A DNA stretch of 64,000 bases. Source: Rhodococcus koreensis. GTDB lineage: Bacteria > Actinomycetota > Actinomycetes > Mycobacteriales > Mycobacteriaceae. The stretch covers positions 7,068,001 through 7,132,000 of the forward strand of contig NZ_FNSV01000005.1 of NCBI RefSeq assembly GCF_900105905.1. Reading direction: 5' to 3'. This document shows positions 1-8,046 of the stretch, one piece after another. Made by a program: the position numbers and the translations under genes. Position 1 is the stretch's first letter; every line of letters begins with the position of its first letter. Below the pieces are notes generated by a model. The model saw nothing but the letters and a program-made list of their open reading frames with translations, ran no database searches and was not told where the DNA came from.

Positions 1-444
1 GCCGTCGGCGACCGCCGTGGTCTGGATGGCACGCAGGTCGCTGCCCGCGGCAGGCTCGCTCATCGCGATCGCGCCGATGGTCTCGCCGGTGACGAACCCG
101 GGCAGCCAGCGCCGACGCTGCTCTTCGTCGGCGTGACGGAGCAGGTAGTTCAGGACGATGTCGTCGTTCGTGGAGAAGCCGGACTGCAGGGCCGACGCGC
201 CGACCCGGGCAATCTCTTGCTGGATCACGAAGCGGAAGCGGTAGTCCAGTTCGCCGGGCCCGCCGTACTCTTCGGGGACGGACAGTCCGAGCAGACCCTG
301 GCGACCGGCTGTCAGCCAGGTCTCGCGATCGATCAGGCGATCCGCATCCCATTTCTCGAGTTGGGGCACCACGTGCTTGTCGACGAATCCCCGCACGGAT
401 TCGCGGAACAACTCGTGGTCCCGGTCGAACAGATCGCTCTGCAT
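1..444 (-). CDS. Acyl-CoA dehydrogenase, N-terminal part (cut by window edge)
   Basis: The first 148 codons are in the window; the rest lies beyond base 1. The protein begins MQSDLFDRDHELFRESVR and contains the N-terminal helical domain of acyl-CoA dehydrogenases. It reaches the start of the FAD/substrate middle domain (segment AMSEPAAGSDLRA, which contacts flavin in this family). Family role: FAD-dependent alpha,beta-dehydrogenation of an acyl-CoA. The ATG at 444 follows an AGGAGG ribosome-binding site 6 bases upstream. It lies 52 bp downstream of the Rieske oxygenase gene on the same strand, so the two are probably co-transcribed. Substrate unknown. Confidence 0.93.
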   Translation of the reverse strand, partial: MQSDLFDRDHELFRESVRGFVDKHVVPQLEKWDADRLIDRETWLTAGRQGLLGLSVPEEYGGPGELDYRFRFVIQQEIARVGASALQSGFSTNDDIVLNYLLRHADEEQRRRWLPGFVTGETIGAIAMSEPAAGSDLRAIQTTAVADG

Positions 445-496
445 GTCTTCCTCCTGATGCGGGACGCCCGTGGGGCGCCCCGCACATCATGTGTTG

Positions 497-1666
497 TCAG
501 TTCGTTGCGAGTAGTTTCTGCGTCTCACGCCGGAACACCTGGTTGGCGACCTCGTTCTGGCCCAATACCATCCGGCCGGCATTGGCGCTGGTCATGCCGT
601 GCTGCGAGTCCCGCAGGAGGGGGAAATCCTCCGCGTGGAGAACGGCGAGGAGGATCTCCCAGTTCTTGGTCCACAGGCGGTTCCACCTCTCCTCGGTCAT
701 CTCGGTCTCCGCGACCGGCGGCACGATCAGGCGCATCTCCATGCGGCAGCGCTGCGGATCGGTGGGGTGCGGCCGGAAGGTGAGGAGCTGGAAGTGATCC
801 GGCTGCCGCAACAGGGTGCTGTTGGGGAGCAGGAAATGGGTTTCCGTGATGTCCTTGGCCAGGCTCCGGTCGCCGGGATCCTCTTCGATCCACCGGTCGA
901 TCGACTTGCGCGGCGCGATGAATCGGCAGTGCCTGCCGAAGTCCTCGAACGCCAGCACGTTGGTGTGGATGTGCTTGGCCGCGGTATTCGGGTGGGCGTA
1001 CTGGATGTGATACCCGTCGAGGAAGGCGTCCTGCATGATCTTCCAGTTCACCGGCTCGTCGAATCCCTCGGACTGGAAGGCGATCTTGGAACCGAGGTCG
1101 TAGCCGGCGACGATCGTATCCATCTCTTCGCCGAGCCAGCCCGCCACGTCGATCTCGGCGTCCGCGTCGTCGACGACCCAGATGAAACCGTGACGTTCCT
1201 CGGTCGGCAATTCCACGAGCCCCATGTTGGTGGTGTCGGTCTCGCCGAACGTGTTGTCGCGGGTGATTGTCCGGAGGCTGCCGTCCGTGTCGTACGACCA
1301 CCGGTGGTAGGGGCAGGAGAAGAGTCGGCAACGGCCCTTCTCCTCCTTTTCGAGGAGGGCGCCACGGTGCCGGCAGAGGTTGACGAACGTCTTGACGCCG
1401 CCGTCGCGCTGTCGGACCACGATGATGTTGTTCCGCGGCATCTGCAGGGTGAAGAAGTCGCCGGCGCGGGGGATCTCGGAACCGTGAGCGACGATCGAGG
1501 GGACACGTCCGAAGATGAGGTCACGTTCCCGCTTGGCCACGGCGGGATCGGTGAATTCCTCCGGCTGGAACCAGGTGATGTGGTCGAATTCGTCCGTCGT
1601 GTCGTTGCGCAGGTGATCCAGGGCGCGGCGAATGCGTTCCTCGCGGGGGGCTCCGACCTCGGTCAT
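497..1666 (-). CDS. Rieske [2Fe-2S] ring-hydroxylating oxygenase, alpha subunit
   Basis: 389-residue terminal oxygenase. The Rieske domain has the C-x-H...C-x2-H ligands at C98, H100, C118 and H121. The catalytic domain carries the mononuclear iron histidines H220 and H225 in DGYHIQYAH, and a likely Asp ligand in the later DFPLLRD segment. Members hydroxylate or demethylate aromatic or alicyclic compounds with O2 and electrons from a reductase. The probable reductase is the FMN/ferredoxin protein at 8047-9006. The ATG at 1666 is chosen over an upstream in-frame start because CTGGAGG sits at the right distance and the longer N-terminus runs through the promoter. The promoter holds one of the 21-bp dyads. 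The natural substrate cannot be read from sequence. Confidence 0.93.
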   Translation of the reverse strand: MTEVGAPREERIRRALDHLRNDTTDEFDHITWFQPEEFTDPAVAKRERDLIFGRVPSIVAHGSEIPRAGDFFTLQMPRNNIIVVRQRDGGVKTFVNLCRHRGALLEKEEKGRCRLFSCPYHRWSYDTDGSLRTITRDNTFGETDTTNMGLVELPTEERHGFIWVVDDADAEIDVAGWLGEEMDTIVAGYDLGSKIAFQSEGFDEPVNWKIMQDAFLDGYHIQYAHPNTAAKHIHTNVLAFEDFGRHCRFIAPRKSIDRWIEEDPGDRSLAKDITETHFLLPNSTLLRQPDHFQLLTFRPHPTDPQRCRMEMRLIVPPVAETEMTEERWNRLWTKNWEILLAVLHAEDFPLLRDSQHGMTSANAGRMVLGQNEVANQVFRRETQKLLATN

Positions 1667-1757
1667 TGCGTTTCCTCCAGTGTCGTGCGGAGTCGAGGGG
1701 CCGGCGTTGTCGCCGCTGCCCGTCACCGGCTCCGAATGCGGTGTGGATCGACCCGTT

Positions 1758-1778
1758 AAATCTAACTCACATAGATTT
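1758..1778. promoter_or_regulatory. 21-bp dyad operator, site 1 (Rieske promoter)
   Basis: AAATCTA-N7-TAGATTT, a perfect 7-bp inverted repeat with a 7-bp spacer. It is the best copy of five related sites in this cluster (others at 1815, 7917, 7990 and 10482). The local TetR regulator (5497-6153) is the likeliest binder, by proximity only. Confidence 0.65.
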
Positions 1779-1787
1779 ATGTGTAAA
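1759..1787 (-). promoter_or_regulatory. Promoter of the Rieske oxygenase operon
   Basis: Reading on the minus strand, TTTACA (1782-1787) and TAGATT (1759-1764) are separated by 17 bp, a good sigma-70-like promoter. The dyad at 1758-1778 fills the spacer and the -10 box, the position expected for a repressor. Confidence 0.6.
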
Positions 1788-1814
1788 CCCTCGCAGGTCC
1801 GGCCGTTGCGGGTG

Positions 1815-1835
1815 TTATCAATGAGCATTAGGTTT
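1815..1835. promoter_or_regulatory. 21-bp dyad operator, site 2 (upstream of acetyltransferase)
   Basis: TTATCAA-N7-TAGGTTT. The right arm equals that of sites 3 and 5; the left arm matches the consensus WAATCTA at 5 of 7 bases. It lies about 30 bp before the acetyltransferase start. This is the weakest copy of the set. Confidence 0.45.
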
Positions 1836-1866
1836 AGGTGACACCGTCCGATGAGGAGTGATACGG

Positions 1867-2856
1867 ATGATTTCCTGTCAATGGTGCGAGGAACTCGCAG
1901 ACGACGACCGCGACGAGGTTCTCGCCCTGGTGGGCGCGGCCGCGGAATACGACGACGAAGCGGGGTTCTCGCGCATCGAACCGCGTGACGTCACGGCACG
2001 TTCGCGGCCGGGGGTGTGGGTATCGCATCTTGCCGTCAAGGCGCGCCGGGGCCTGAGCGCTCTCGACGACGTTCCGCTCGTCGTGGTCGCGTACCTCACT
2101 ATCGCCGTGGACGACGACGGTCTCGGGTCCGTCCAGTTCGTCGTGCACCCCGACTATCGATCGCGGGGGATTGCGACCCTGCTCGTCGAGGAACTGGGCC
2201 TCGACGTGGACCGGCCGGACGGCTGGATGGGTACCGGTGCGCGCACGCTGCGCGTCTGGGCCTTCGGCACGCATCCCGCGGCCGAACGCCTGACTCGACG
2301 GTTCGGGATCTCGTCGGTGAGCCGGCTGTGGACCCTGTTCCGCAGCCTGACCGGGCCGTTCGCGGTTCCGCTCGATCCGGTGCACCTCCCGGCCGGGTCC
2401 GTGTTGGAGGCACCGCGCGGGCTGGAGGCCCCCGAGTCGGTGAAGGCTCTCGACGACGTGCTGGGCCGTTCGGGAATTCCGGCCGCTCAGCTCGAGAAAC
2501 TGTCGGAGAGCCGTGCCCACGGAACCGGGTCCGTCGTACTCGCGTCCGGCGACGCCGGCCGCCCCCAGGGGTTCGTCTGGCTGGACCCGTCGCTGCACAC
2601 GCACCTCGAACTGCGGGCGGCGTGGATCCGTGCGCTGGTGCTCGAGAAGGAGGCGCGGGGCGGCGGCCTGGGTGCGGCGCTGCTCGTGCGCGCGCTCGAG
2701 GTGCTGCGCGACGCGGGGGCCCAGATCGCCTTGATGAGAATCGATCCCGACGACGACGGTGCGGTCCGGCTCTGCCGGTTGCTGTCGTTCGAGCAGGAGG
2801 ATGCGCACACGTGCTACCAGGTCGGTGAGTGGCACGAGGCCCCCGGCTACCTCTGA
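1867..2856 (+). CDS. Two-domain GNAT acetyltransferase, MshD-like
   Basis: 329 residues with two GNAT folds in tandem, the architecture of mycothiol synthase MshD. The first has the acetyl-CoA loop around VHPDYRSRGIATLLVEE; the second has the clearer loop ARGGGLGAALLVRALEVL near residues 260-280. The family transfers acetyl groups from acetyl-CoA to amines. It is divergently arranged from the Rieske gene and shares its regulatory region, so it is probably a member of the catabolic regulon rather than the housekeeping mshD. The ATG at 1867 is preferred to the GTG at 1858 because GAGGAG ends 8 bases before it. Substrate unknown. Confidence 0.8.
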   Translation: MISCQWCEELADDDRDEVLALVGAAAEYDDEAGFSRIEPRDVTARSRPGVWVSHLAVKARRGLSALDDVPLVVVAYLTIAVDDDGLGSVQFVVHPDYRSRGIATLLVEELGLDVDRPDGWMGTGARTLRVWAFGTHPAAERLTRRFGISSVSRLWTLFRSLTGPFAVPLDPVHLPAGSVLEAPRGLEAPESVKALDDVLGRSGIPAAQLEKLSESRAHGTGSVVLASGDAGRPQGFVWLDPSLHTHLELRAAWIRALVLEKEARGGGLGAALLVRALEVLRDAGAQIALMRIDPDDDGAVRLCRLLSFEQEDAHTCYQVGEWHEAPGYL

Positions 2857-2889
2857 GGCATGAGACGGAGAACGATATTTGTGTCACTG

Positions 2890-2918
2890 TTGACGAGCGG
2901 CGAATCCCGCGATACTGT
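2890..2918 (+). promoter_or_regulatory. Promoter of the SDR-aldehyde dehydrogenase operon
   Basis: TTGACG (2890-2895), 17-bp spacer, TACTGT (2913-2918). It is followed directly by a CRP-type palindrome and lies about 160 bp before the SDR start, giving a long 5' leader. Confidence 0.6.
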
Positions 2919-2920
2919 CC

Positions 2921-2936
2921 TGTGACACGGCTCACA
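2921..2936. promoter_or_regulatory. CRP/GlxR-type binding site
   Basis: TGTGA-N6-TCACA, an exact match to the cAMP-receptor-protein consensus. It starts 3 bp after the -10 box and so covers the expected transcription start, a repressing position. A second exact match is at 42354-42369. Confidence 0.6.
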
Positions 2937-3077
2937 AGCGGTGTCCGTTTCGAGGGCGTCCGGCCGACGGCCCTCGAACCCAAGACCCACATCCAGTGCT
3001 CACATCGCGCGCACGCCGCGCGACATTTCGGGGCACATCACCGACATCTCAGACTCGGTTGAACGAGAGGACACGTC

Positions 3078-3902
3078 ATGGCACGACTCGAGGGGAAGGT
3101 CGCGTTCGTCACCGGTGCGGCACGCGGACAGGGACGTTCGCACGCGGTGCGACTGGCGGAGGAGGGCGCCTCCGTCATCGCGATGGACATCTGCGAGCAG
3201 ATCGACACCGTCTTCTATCCGATGGCGACCACGGATGACCTCGCCGAGACCGAACGCCTGGTCAAGGAGGCCGGCGGTTCCATCGTCACGTCGGTGGGCG
3301 ACGTCCGGAACCGCGCCGACGTCCAGCGCGCGTACGACGCCGGGATCGAACAGTTCGGTCACGTCGACATCGTCCTGCCCAACGCCGGCATCATGCCCGT
3401 CATCGGACCCGGAAATCAGCCGCAGGCGTGGCACGACGCCATCGACGTGATGCTCACCGGCGTGTGGCACGTACTCGAGGTGACGGTGCCCGGGCTGATC
3501 GAGCGGGGCGAGGGCGGGTCGATCGTCATCACCAGTTCCGCCGCGGGCCTCACCAGCATCGGGCTCAACACGTTCCCCGGCCAGGCCGGTTACTCCGCGG
3601 CCAAACACGGCGTCGTCGGTCTCATGCGCCTGTACTCGAAGCAGCTTGCGAAGCACAGCATTCGGGTCAACACCGTGCATCCCACCGGGGTGAACACCCC
3701 GATGGTGGCCAACGCCGAATACGGCGAGTTCGTCAACTCGCACCCCGAGGTCGCGAACGACGAATCGTACAAGAATCCGATGCCGGTCGAGCTGATCGAG
3801 GCCGTCGACATCAGCAACGCCATCGTGTTCCTCGCCTCCGACGAGGCGCGGTACGTCACGGGCGTGACCCTGCCGGTCGATGCCGGCTACAACAACCGCT
3901 GA
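3078..3902 (+). CDS. Mycofactocin-type short-chain dehydrogenase (carveol dehydrogenase-like)
   Basis: 274-residue SDR. It has the glycine-rich TGAARGQGRSHA at 12-23, catalytic Ser in ITSSAAG (about 153), Tyr172 and Lys176 in YSAAK. The insertion TTDDLAETERLVKEAGG (51-67) is typical of the carveol-dehydrogenase/mycofactocin-coupled SDR group, whose members hold a non-exchangeable nicotinamide cofactor and pass electrons through mycofactocin. The expected reaction is oxidation of a secondary or cyclic alcohol. It is followed after 19 bp by an aldehyde dehydrogenase, consistent with alcohol-to-aldehyde/ketone-to-acid chemistry. RBS GAGAGGA precedes the ATG. No mycofactocin biosynthesis gene is in this window, so the cofactor dependence is inferred from family. 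Confidence 0.88.
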   Translation: MARLEGKVAFVTGAARGQGRSHAVRLAEEGASVIAMDICEQIDTVFYPMATTDDLAETERLVKEAGGSIVTSVGDVRNRADVQRAYDAGIEQFGHVDIVLPNAGIMPVIGPGNQPQAWHDAIDVMLTGVWHVLEVTVPGLIERGEGGSIVITSSAAGLTSIGLNTFPGQAGYSAAKHGVVGLMRLYSKQLAKHSIRVNTVHPTGVNTPMVANAEYGEFVNSHPEVANDESYKNPMPVELIEAVDISNAIVFLASDEARYVTGVTLPVDAGYNNR

Positions 3903-3921
3903 GCGAAGGGAATTTTCGACC

Positions 3922-5415
3922 ATGACGACAACAGAGTCGGCGGCCGCAGCGCCTCCGAAGATCGCCGATCGCGAGCAGGTGTTCGTGGGCGGCCGGTGGG
4001 TGGAGTCGACGGGAGACGAGTGGATCGACCTCGTCGACCCGTTCACCGAGAATAAGGCGGCGCGAATCCGCAGCGCCACAACCGAAGACGTCGAACGCGC
4101 CGTGCAGGCCGCTCGCACGTCATTCGATTCCGGTGGGTGGGCGTCGCGCACGATGGCCGAACGCGCCGACGTCCTCGACGAGATCGCTTCGCGACTCGAG
4201 AGCCGCGTGGAGGAGTTGACCCCGCTCGGCGTGATCGAGGTCGGCATCCCCGTCGCGGTCAGCGGCCCGACCCAGCAGATGACCGCCGGGTTGTTCCGCG
4301 CCGTGGCGGCCGTGGCCCGCGACTACTCCACCCGCGACGACCGGACCCGCGCCGACGGCGGGGTCTCGCGAATCCTGAAGGAACCGACCGGGGTCGTGGC
4401 AGCCATCATCCCCTGGAACGGGCCCATCGGGACGATCGCCTTCAAGGTGGCCCCCGCCCTCGCCGCAGGGTGCTCGGTGATCCTCAAGACGGCGCCGGAA
4501 GCCCCACTGTCGCCGTCCGTGTTCGCCGACGTCATCGGGGAACTGACGGCCGAAGGGAAGATTCCGGATGGCGTCGTCAGCGTTCTCTGCGCCGACCGGG
4601 AGGTGTCCGAAACTCTCGTCACCAATCCCGACGTCGATCACATCACGTTCACCGGAAGCACTCTCGCCGGGCGGCGCATCATGTCGCTCGCCGGTGAGCG
4701 CATCGCCCGGGTGTCGCTCGAACTCGGTGGCAAGTCGGCGGCGATCATCCTCGACGACGCCGATCTGGGGCACGTCATGCAGTCGCTCCCGATGGGTGGC
4801 TGCATGCAGAGCGGTCAGGCGTGTATCGCGCTGACGCGGGTGCTCGTGTCACGCAAGCGCCACGACGAGGTGGTCGAGGCGCTCAAGGGCGCACTGGGCT
4901 TCCTCACCATGGGAAACCCGTGGGAGCAGACGACATTCCTCGGCCCGCTCGCCATGGAACGGCAGCGTGACCGGGTCGAGAGCTACATTGCCTCGGCGAA
5001 GGAGGAGGGCGCGACCGTCGTGCTCGGAGGCGGCCGCCCCGCAGGCGTCGACCACGGCTTCTTCGTCGAACCGACCCTGATCGACGGCGTGCGCAACGAC
5101 ATGCGGGTCGCGCAGGAGGAGATCTTCGGTCCCGTGGTCTCCGTGATCACCTACGAGGACGAGGACGAGGCGATCGCCATCGCCAACGACTCGATCTACG
5201 GACTGTCCGGCGCGGTGTACACGGCCGACCTCGAGCACGGTTTCGAGGTGGCCCAGCGTATCCGGACCGGAACGGTCAGCGTGAACGCCACCATCATCGA
5301 CTTCACCGTGCCCTTCGGCGGCTACAAGCAGTCCGGCGTCGGACGTGAAGGCGGCGTCGAGGGTCTCGAGGAGTTCTTCGAGACCAAGACGGTGCATCTG
5401 CCCGCCATCGGGTAG
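3922..5415 (+). CDS. NAD(P)-dependent aldehyde dehydrogenase
   Basis: 497 residues, the usual length of the ALDH superfamily. The general base Glu267 lies in LELGGKS and the nucleophile Cys301 in SGQACIA, 34 residues apart as in characterised members. PWNGP and FTGST mark the cofactor-binding fold. It oxidises an aldehyde to the carboxylate, or a CoA ester in some relatives. The ATG at 3922 is preferred over an upstream in-frame start that overlaps the SDR, because GAAGGGA precedes it. It forms an operon with the SDR at 3078 and ends at a strong bidirectional hairpin. Substrate unknown. Confidence 0.92.
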   Translation: MTTTESAAAAPPKIADREQVFVGGRWVESTGDEWIDLVDPFTENKAARIRSATTEDVERAVQAARTSFDSGGWASRTMAERADVLDEIASRLESRVEELTPLGVIEVGIPVAVSGPTQQMTAGLFRAVAAVARDYSTRDDRTRADGGVSRILKEPTGVVAAIIPWNGPIGTIAFKVAPALAAGCSVILKTAPEAPLSPSVFADVIGELTAEGKIPDGVVSVLCADREVSETLVTNPDVDHITFTGSTLAGRRIMSLAGERIARVSLELGGKSAAIILDDADLGHVMQSLPMGGCMQSGQACIALTRVLVSRKRHDEVVEALKGALGFLTMGNPWEQTTFLGPLAMERQRDRVESYIASAKEEGATVVLGGGRPAGVDHGFFVEPTLIDGVRNDMRVAQEEIFGPVVSVITYEDEDEAIAIANDSIYGLSGAVYTADLEHGFEVAQRIRTGTVSVNATIIDFTVPFGGYKQSGVGREGGVEGLEEFFETKTVHLPAIG

Positions 5416-5421
5416 CGGATC

Positions 5422-5493
5422 GCCGGCACCGAGATGACGAAGGGCCCCTGGAACATCGTGTCCCAGGGGCCCTTCGCCTCGTCGGGTGCCGGC
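5422..5493. terminator. Nested bidirectional terminator
   Basis: An inner 14-bp stem (5438-5451 with 5463-5476, 11-nt loop) is enclosed by an outer 9-bp stem (5422-5430 with 5485-5493). It lies exactly between the convergent aldehyde dehydrogenase and TetR genes. Confidence 0.8.
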
Positions 5494-5496
5494 GTG

Positions 5497-6153
5497 TCAG
5501 GCGGAGCGTTCCTGCGGGGCGTTCGCGGCGGCCGCATCGTTTCGCATCACGCCGTACAGGAAGCTGCGGATCATCTCCTCGAACAATCGCTTCGACGAGA
5601 GTTCGTTGGCGGCAAGCGCTTCGGCGAGGAGTGGCTGAGACTCCGGATCGACGTTCGGGAAGATCGTTGCCCGGGTGCTCGGCTTGCGCATCGCCTCCGT
5701 GAGGACCGCGCCGATCGACAACGTCTCCATCCCGTCCAGAATCTGGACGTGGAGATGCGTCGGCACACCGGAGTCCAGCAGGAACCGGGCCGTGTCCTCG
5801 TACGTGCCGATCAGGAGGTCCCGCGGCAGATACTGCAGGAGGATCGGCGCGGCGTTCCGGTGGCGCAGGATGGCCTGGCGGAAATTCATGCTCAACGCCA
5901 CGAAGAACTCGGGCCAGTCGGGACCGGGTTTGCGGCGGGGACGGACTACGGACGCGCCGGCGATGTGCCGAGCCACCGCGGAGAGGATCTCGCTCTTGTC
6001 CGCGAAGTGGTGGTACAACGACGGCGCCTGCACTCCGAGGTGCTTGGCCAGTCGCGGCAGACTGAATGCCTCGAGTCCTTGGGAATCGATGATCTCGATG
6101 GACGCCTGCACCGCAGCCGCGCGGCTGATCAGGGGCTTCGATGGTCGGGGCAT
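5497..6153 (-). CDS. TetR-family transcriptional regulator
   Basis: 218 residues. The N-terminal helix-turn-helix spans about 10-55 (AFSLPRLAKHLGVQAPSLYHHFADK, the TetR signature with the LYHHF recognition end). The rest is a helical ligand-binding domain. It is flanked by the degradation genes it probably controls. Five 21-bp dyads with matching arms occur at the surrounding promoters, but none is seen in front of this gene itself. The inducer would be a pathway substrate or CoA ester (inference). The ATG at 6153 has a weak GGAAAG upstream. It could be co-transcribed from the hydrolase gene 38 bp upstream. Confidence 0.9.
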   Translation of the reverse strand: MPRPSKPLISRAAAVQASIEIIDSQGLEAFSLPRLAKHLGVQAPSLYHHFADKSEILSAVARHIAGASVVRPRRKPGPDWPEFFVALSMNFRQAILRHRNAAPILLQYLPRDLLIGTYEDTARFLLDSGVPTHLHVQILDGMETLSIGAVLTEAMRKPSTRATIFPNVDPESQPLLAEALAANELSSKRLFEEMIRSFLYGVMRNDAAAANAPQERSA

Positions 6154-6191
6154 GTCAGGCTTTCCGGTCAGGGTGTTCGCTCGGATGGTTG

Positions 6192-7094
6192 TCAGTCATG
6201 ATGAGGTGAATCGTAGTCGGTCGTGGTCACCTCATGGGTGTAGGCGACGTCGCCGTCGAGGAAATCGAGCAGGCCGCCGCTGAGCAGGTCGTTGTCGTCG
6301 CCGCTGACCATGTGCCCGGCCCCTCCGACATCGATGTGACGGGCCGTCGGGATCAGTTCCAGCAGGTCACGGGCACCGTCCGCGCTGACGACGTCGGACT
6401 GCGCGCCCCGGATGAGGAGGGTCGGGACGCGCACCGCGCGCGCCGCGGCACGGGCCCGCGCCTCCCGGACCTCGGCGTGGTCGTCGGTGTTCTCCCGATA
6501 CGTGATCATCCGTGGATCCCAGTGCCAGTACCAGCGCCCGTCGCGGAGGCGAAGGTTCTTGCGAAGTCCCTCGACGCGCGGCGGACGACGACGGTGCGGG
6601 TTGTAGGCGACGACGGCGTCGAGCGCGTCGTCGAGGGTGTCGAAACCGGCGAGGCCGCTCTCCATGAACGACGTGATCTTGGCGAGGCCGCCGGGTTCGG
6701 CGCGGGGGGTGATGTCCACCAGGACCAGCGCGCGGCCGATGCCGTGGTCGCCCTGCGCGAGCAACGACGCCATTCCGCCCATGGACGCGCCGACCAGCAC
6801 CGGTGGCTCGTCGAGACCGGCGGCGACGGCCGCGAGGTCGCGCGCGTGGGCGTTGCTGCCGTAGTCGCCGTCCTCGGCCCACTCGCTCTCACCGTGACCG
6901 CGAGCGTCGATGGCCAGGGCGCACCAGCCGTTGTCGGCGAGTCGAATTCCGGTGCGCTGCCACGAATGACGGGTCTGCCCACCACCGTGCAGCAGCAGGA
7001 CGATTCCCTTCTTCGCGGACGCAGGCTCCCACCGGTCCGCGACGAGAGTGAGTCCGTCGCCTCGCAGTTCGGTGCGAATCGTGGTGATCGGCAT
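6192..7094 (-). CDS. Alpha/beta hydrolase
   Basis: 300 residues with the alpha/beta-hydrolase fold. The oxyanion segment is LLLHGGGQTRHSW, the nucleophile Ser104 sits in GASMGG, a likely acid Asp is in QSDVVS and the His in GAGHMVSGD. This completes a Ser-Asp-His triad. Such enzymes in catabolic clusters cleave esters, lactones or C-C bonds of ring-opened intermediates; which one applies here cannot be told. It lies 22 bp downstream of the SDR at 7117-7896 on the same strand, so it belongs to that transcription unit and to the dyad-controlled set. Confidence 0.85.
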   Translation of the reverse strand: MPITTIRTELRGDGLTLVADRWEPASAKKGIVLLLHGGGQTRHSWQRTGIRLADNGWCALAIDARGHGESEWAEDGDYGSNAHARDLAAVAAGLDEPPVLVGASMGGMASLLAQGDHGIGRALVLVDITPRAEPGGLAKITSFMESGLAGFDTLDDALDAVVAYNPHRRRPPRVEGLRKNLRLRDGRWYWHWDPRMITYRENTDDHAEVREARARAAARAVRVPTLLIRGAQSDVVSADGARDLLELIPTARHIDVGGAGHMVSGDDNDLLSGGLLDFLDGDVAYTHEVTTTDYDSPHHD

Positions 7095-7116
7095 GGTCGT
7101 TGTCGCCTTTCGTCGG

Positions 7117-7896
7117 TCAGTGACCGGAGGTTCCGCCGTCGACGGCGAGCGTCGAACCGGTGATGTAGCCCGAGGCCCGGCTGGCGAGGAAGACCACCGC
7201 CGCGTCGAGTTCGCGCTGGGTGGCGGTTCGTCCGAGTGAACAGTCGTGGAGGAATGCCGCGAGTGTCTCCGCCGACATCTCGCCGATCATGTCGGTGTCG
7301 ACGAATCCCGGTGCGATCGCATTGACCCGGATGCCCTTGCGCCCCGACCACTGGTTCGACAGATCCCTGGTCAAGCCGATAAGCCCCGCCTTGCTCGACG
7401 AGTACGCGGCCTGCGGGAGTACCGACTTCACCAGGCCGAGCATGCTGGTGATGTTGACGATGCTGGAACCGGGGCCCATCACGCGGGCGCAGGCCTGCGC
7501 GGCCCAGTAGGCGCCGAAGAGGTTCACGTCGAGCACCGCCCGATAGTCCTCGGGCCGCTCGCGGGTGGCGGGTGCAGCGTGGGTGACCCCGGCATTGTTC
7601 ACCAGGATGTCGAGTCTGCCGAACCGGTCGATCGCCGCCCGGGCGAGCGCGTCGCACTGCTGTGGATCGGTCACGTCGGTGGGGACGACCAGGCAGTCGC
7701 GACCGCGTTCGGTTACCGATCGGGCGACCGCGTCGAGTCGGTCGCGCCGTCGTGCGGCGATCACGACATCCGCGCCCGCCTCGGCGAGCGCGCACGCGAA
7801 ACCTGCGCCGAGGCCGCTGCCCGCGCCGGTGACGACGGCCACGGAGTCGGTCAGGCGGAACAGGTCGAGCACCGATTCGGTTGCCTGCGGGTTCAT
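7117..7896 (-). CDS. Short-chain dehydrogenase/reductase
   Basis: 259-residue classical SDR: TGAGSGLGAG (23-32) binds the dinucleotide, NNAGV follows at about 100, and the catalytic Ser151, Tyr165 and Lys169 are present. A basic stretch (AARRRDR) after beta-2 suggests NADP(H) preference. It probably oxidises or reduces a hydroxy/keto intermediate of the cluster. RBS GGGAG precedes the ATG at 7896. The gene heads a unit with the hydrolase and possibly the TetR gene. It is divergent from the Rieske reductase gene, and both promoters carry a 21-bp dyad. Confidence 0.9.
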   Translation of the reverse strand: MNPQATESVLDLFRLTDSVAVVTGAGSGLGAGFACALAEAGADVVIAARRRDRLDAVARSVTERGRDCLVVPTDVTDPQQCDALARAAIDRFGRLDILVNNAGVTHAAPATRERPEDYRAVLDVNLFGAYWAAQACARVMGPGSSIVNITSMLGLVKSVLPQAAYSSSKAGLIGLTRDLSNQWSGRKGIRVNAIAPGFVDTDMIGEMSAETLAAFLHDCSLGRTATQRELDAAVVFLASRASGYITGSTLAVDGGTSGH

Positions 7897-7916
7897 GAGC
7901 GAGGTCTCCCATCCAA

Positions 7917-7937
7917 AATTCTAATGCACATAGGTTT
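7917..7937. promoter_or_regulatory. 21-bp dyad operator, site 3 (SDR promoter)
   Basis: AATTCTA-N7-TAGGTTT. On the minus strand the left arm forms a TAGAAT -10 box (7918-7923), the same geometry as at the Rieske promoter. Confidence 0.6.
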
Positions 7938-7989
7938 ATCGCAGGTGCTGCCGCGGGGCAACATCTCCGACGTGCGTCTTGCGTGACAT

Positions 7990-8010
7990 TAATCTAATGA
8001 CATAAGATTT
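7990..8010. promoter_or_regulatory. 21-bp dyad operator, site 4 (reductase promoter)
   Basis: TAATCTA-N7-AAGATTT. It can also be read as a 19-bp near-palindrome (AATCT-n-ATG-n-CAT-n-AGATT). A TTGCGT (7979-7984) / TAAGAT (8003-8008) promoter with 18-bp spacing overlaps it. Confidence 0.6.
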
Positions 8011-8046
8011 ACGACCAAGTGGAGTCGAGTGGAACGAGACAGGTAC

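Noticed and set aside
599..1759. 386-codon open frame on the plus strand opposite the Rieske gene
   Set aside because: Antisense shadow of a high-G+C gene: no RBS, no recognisable domain, and the opposite strand has clear Rieske motifs.
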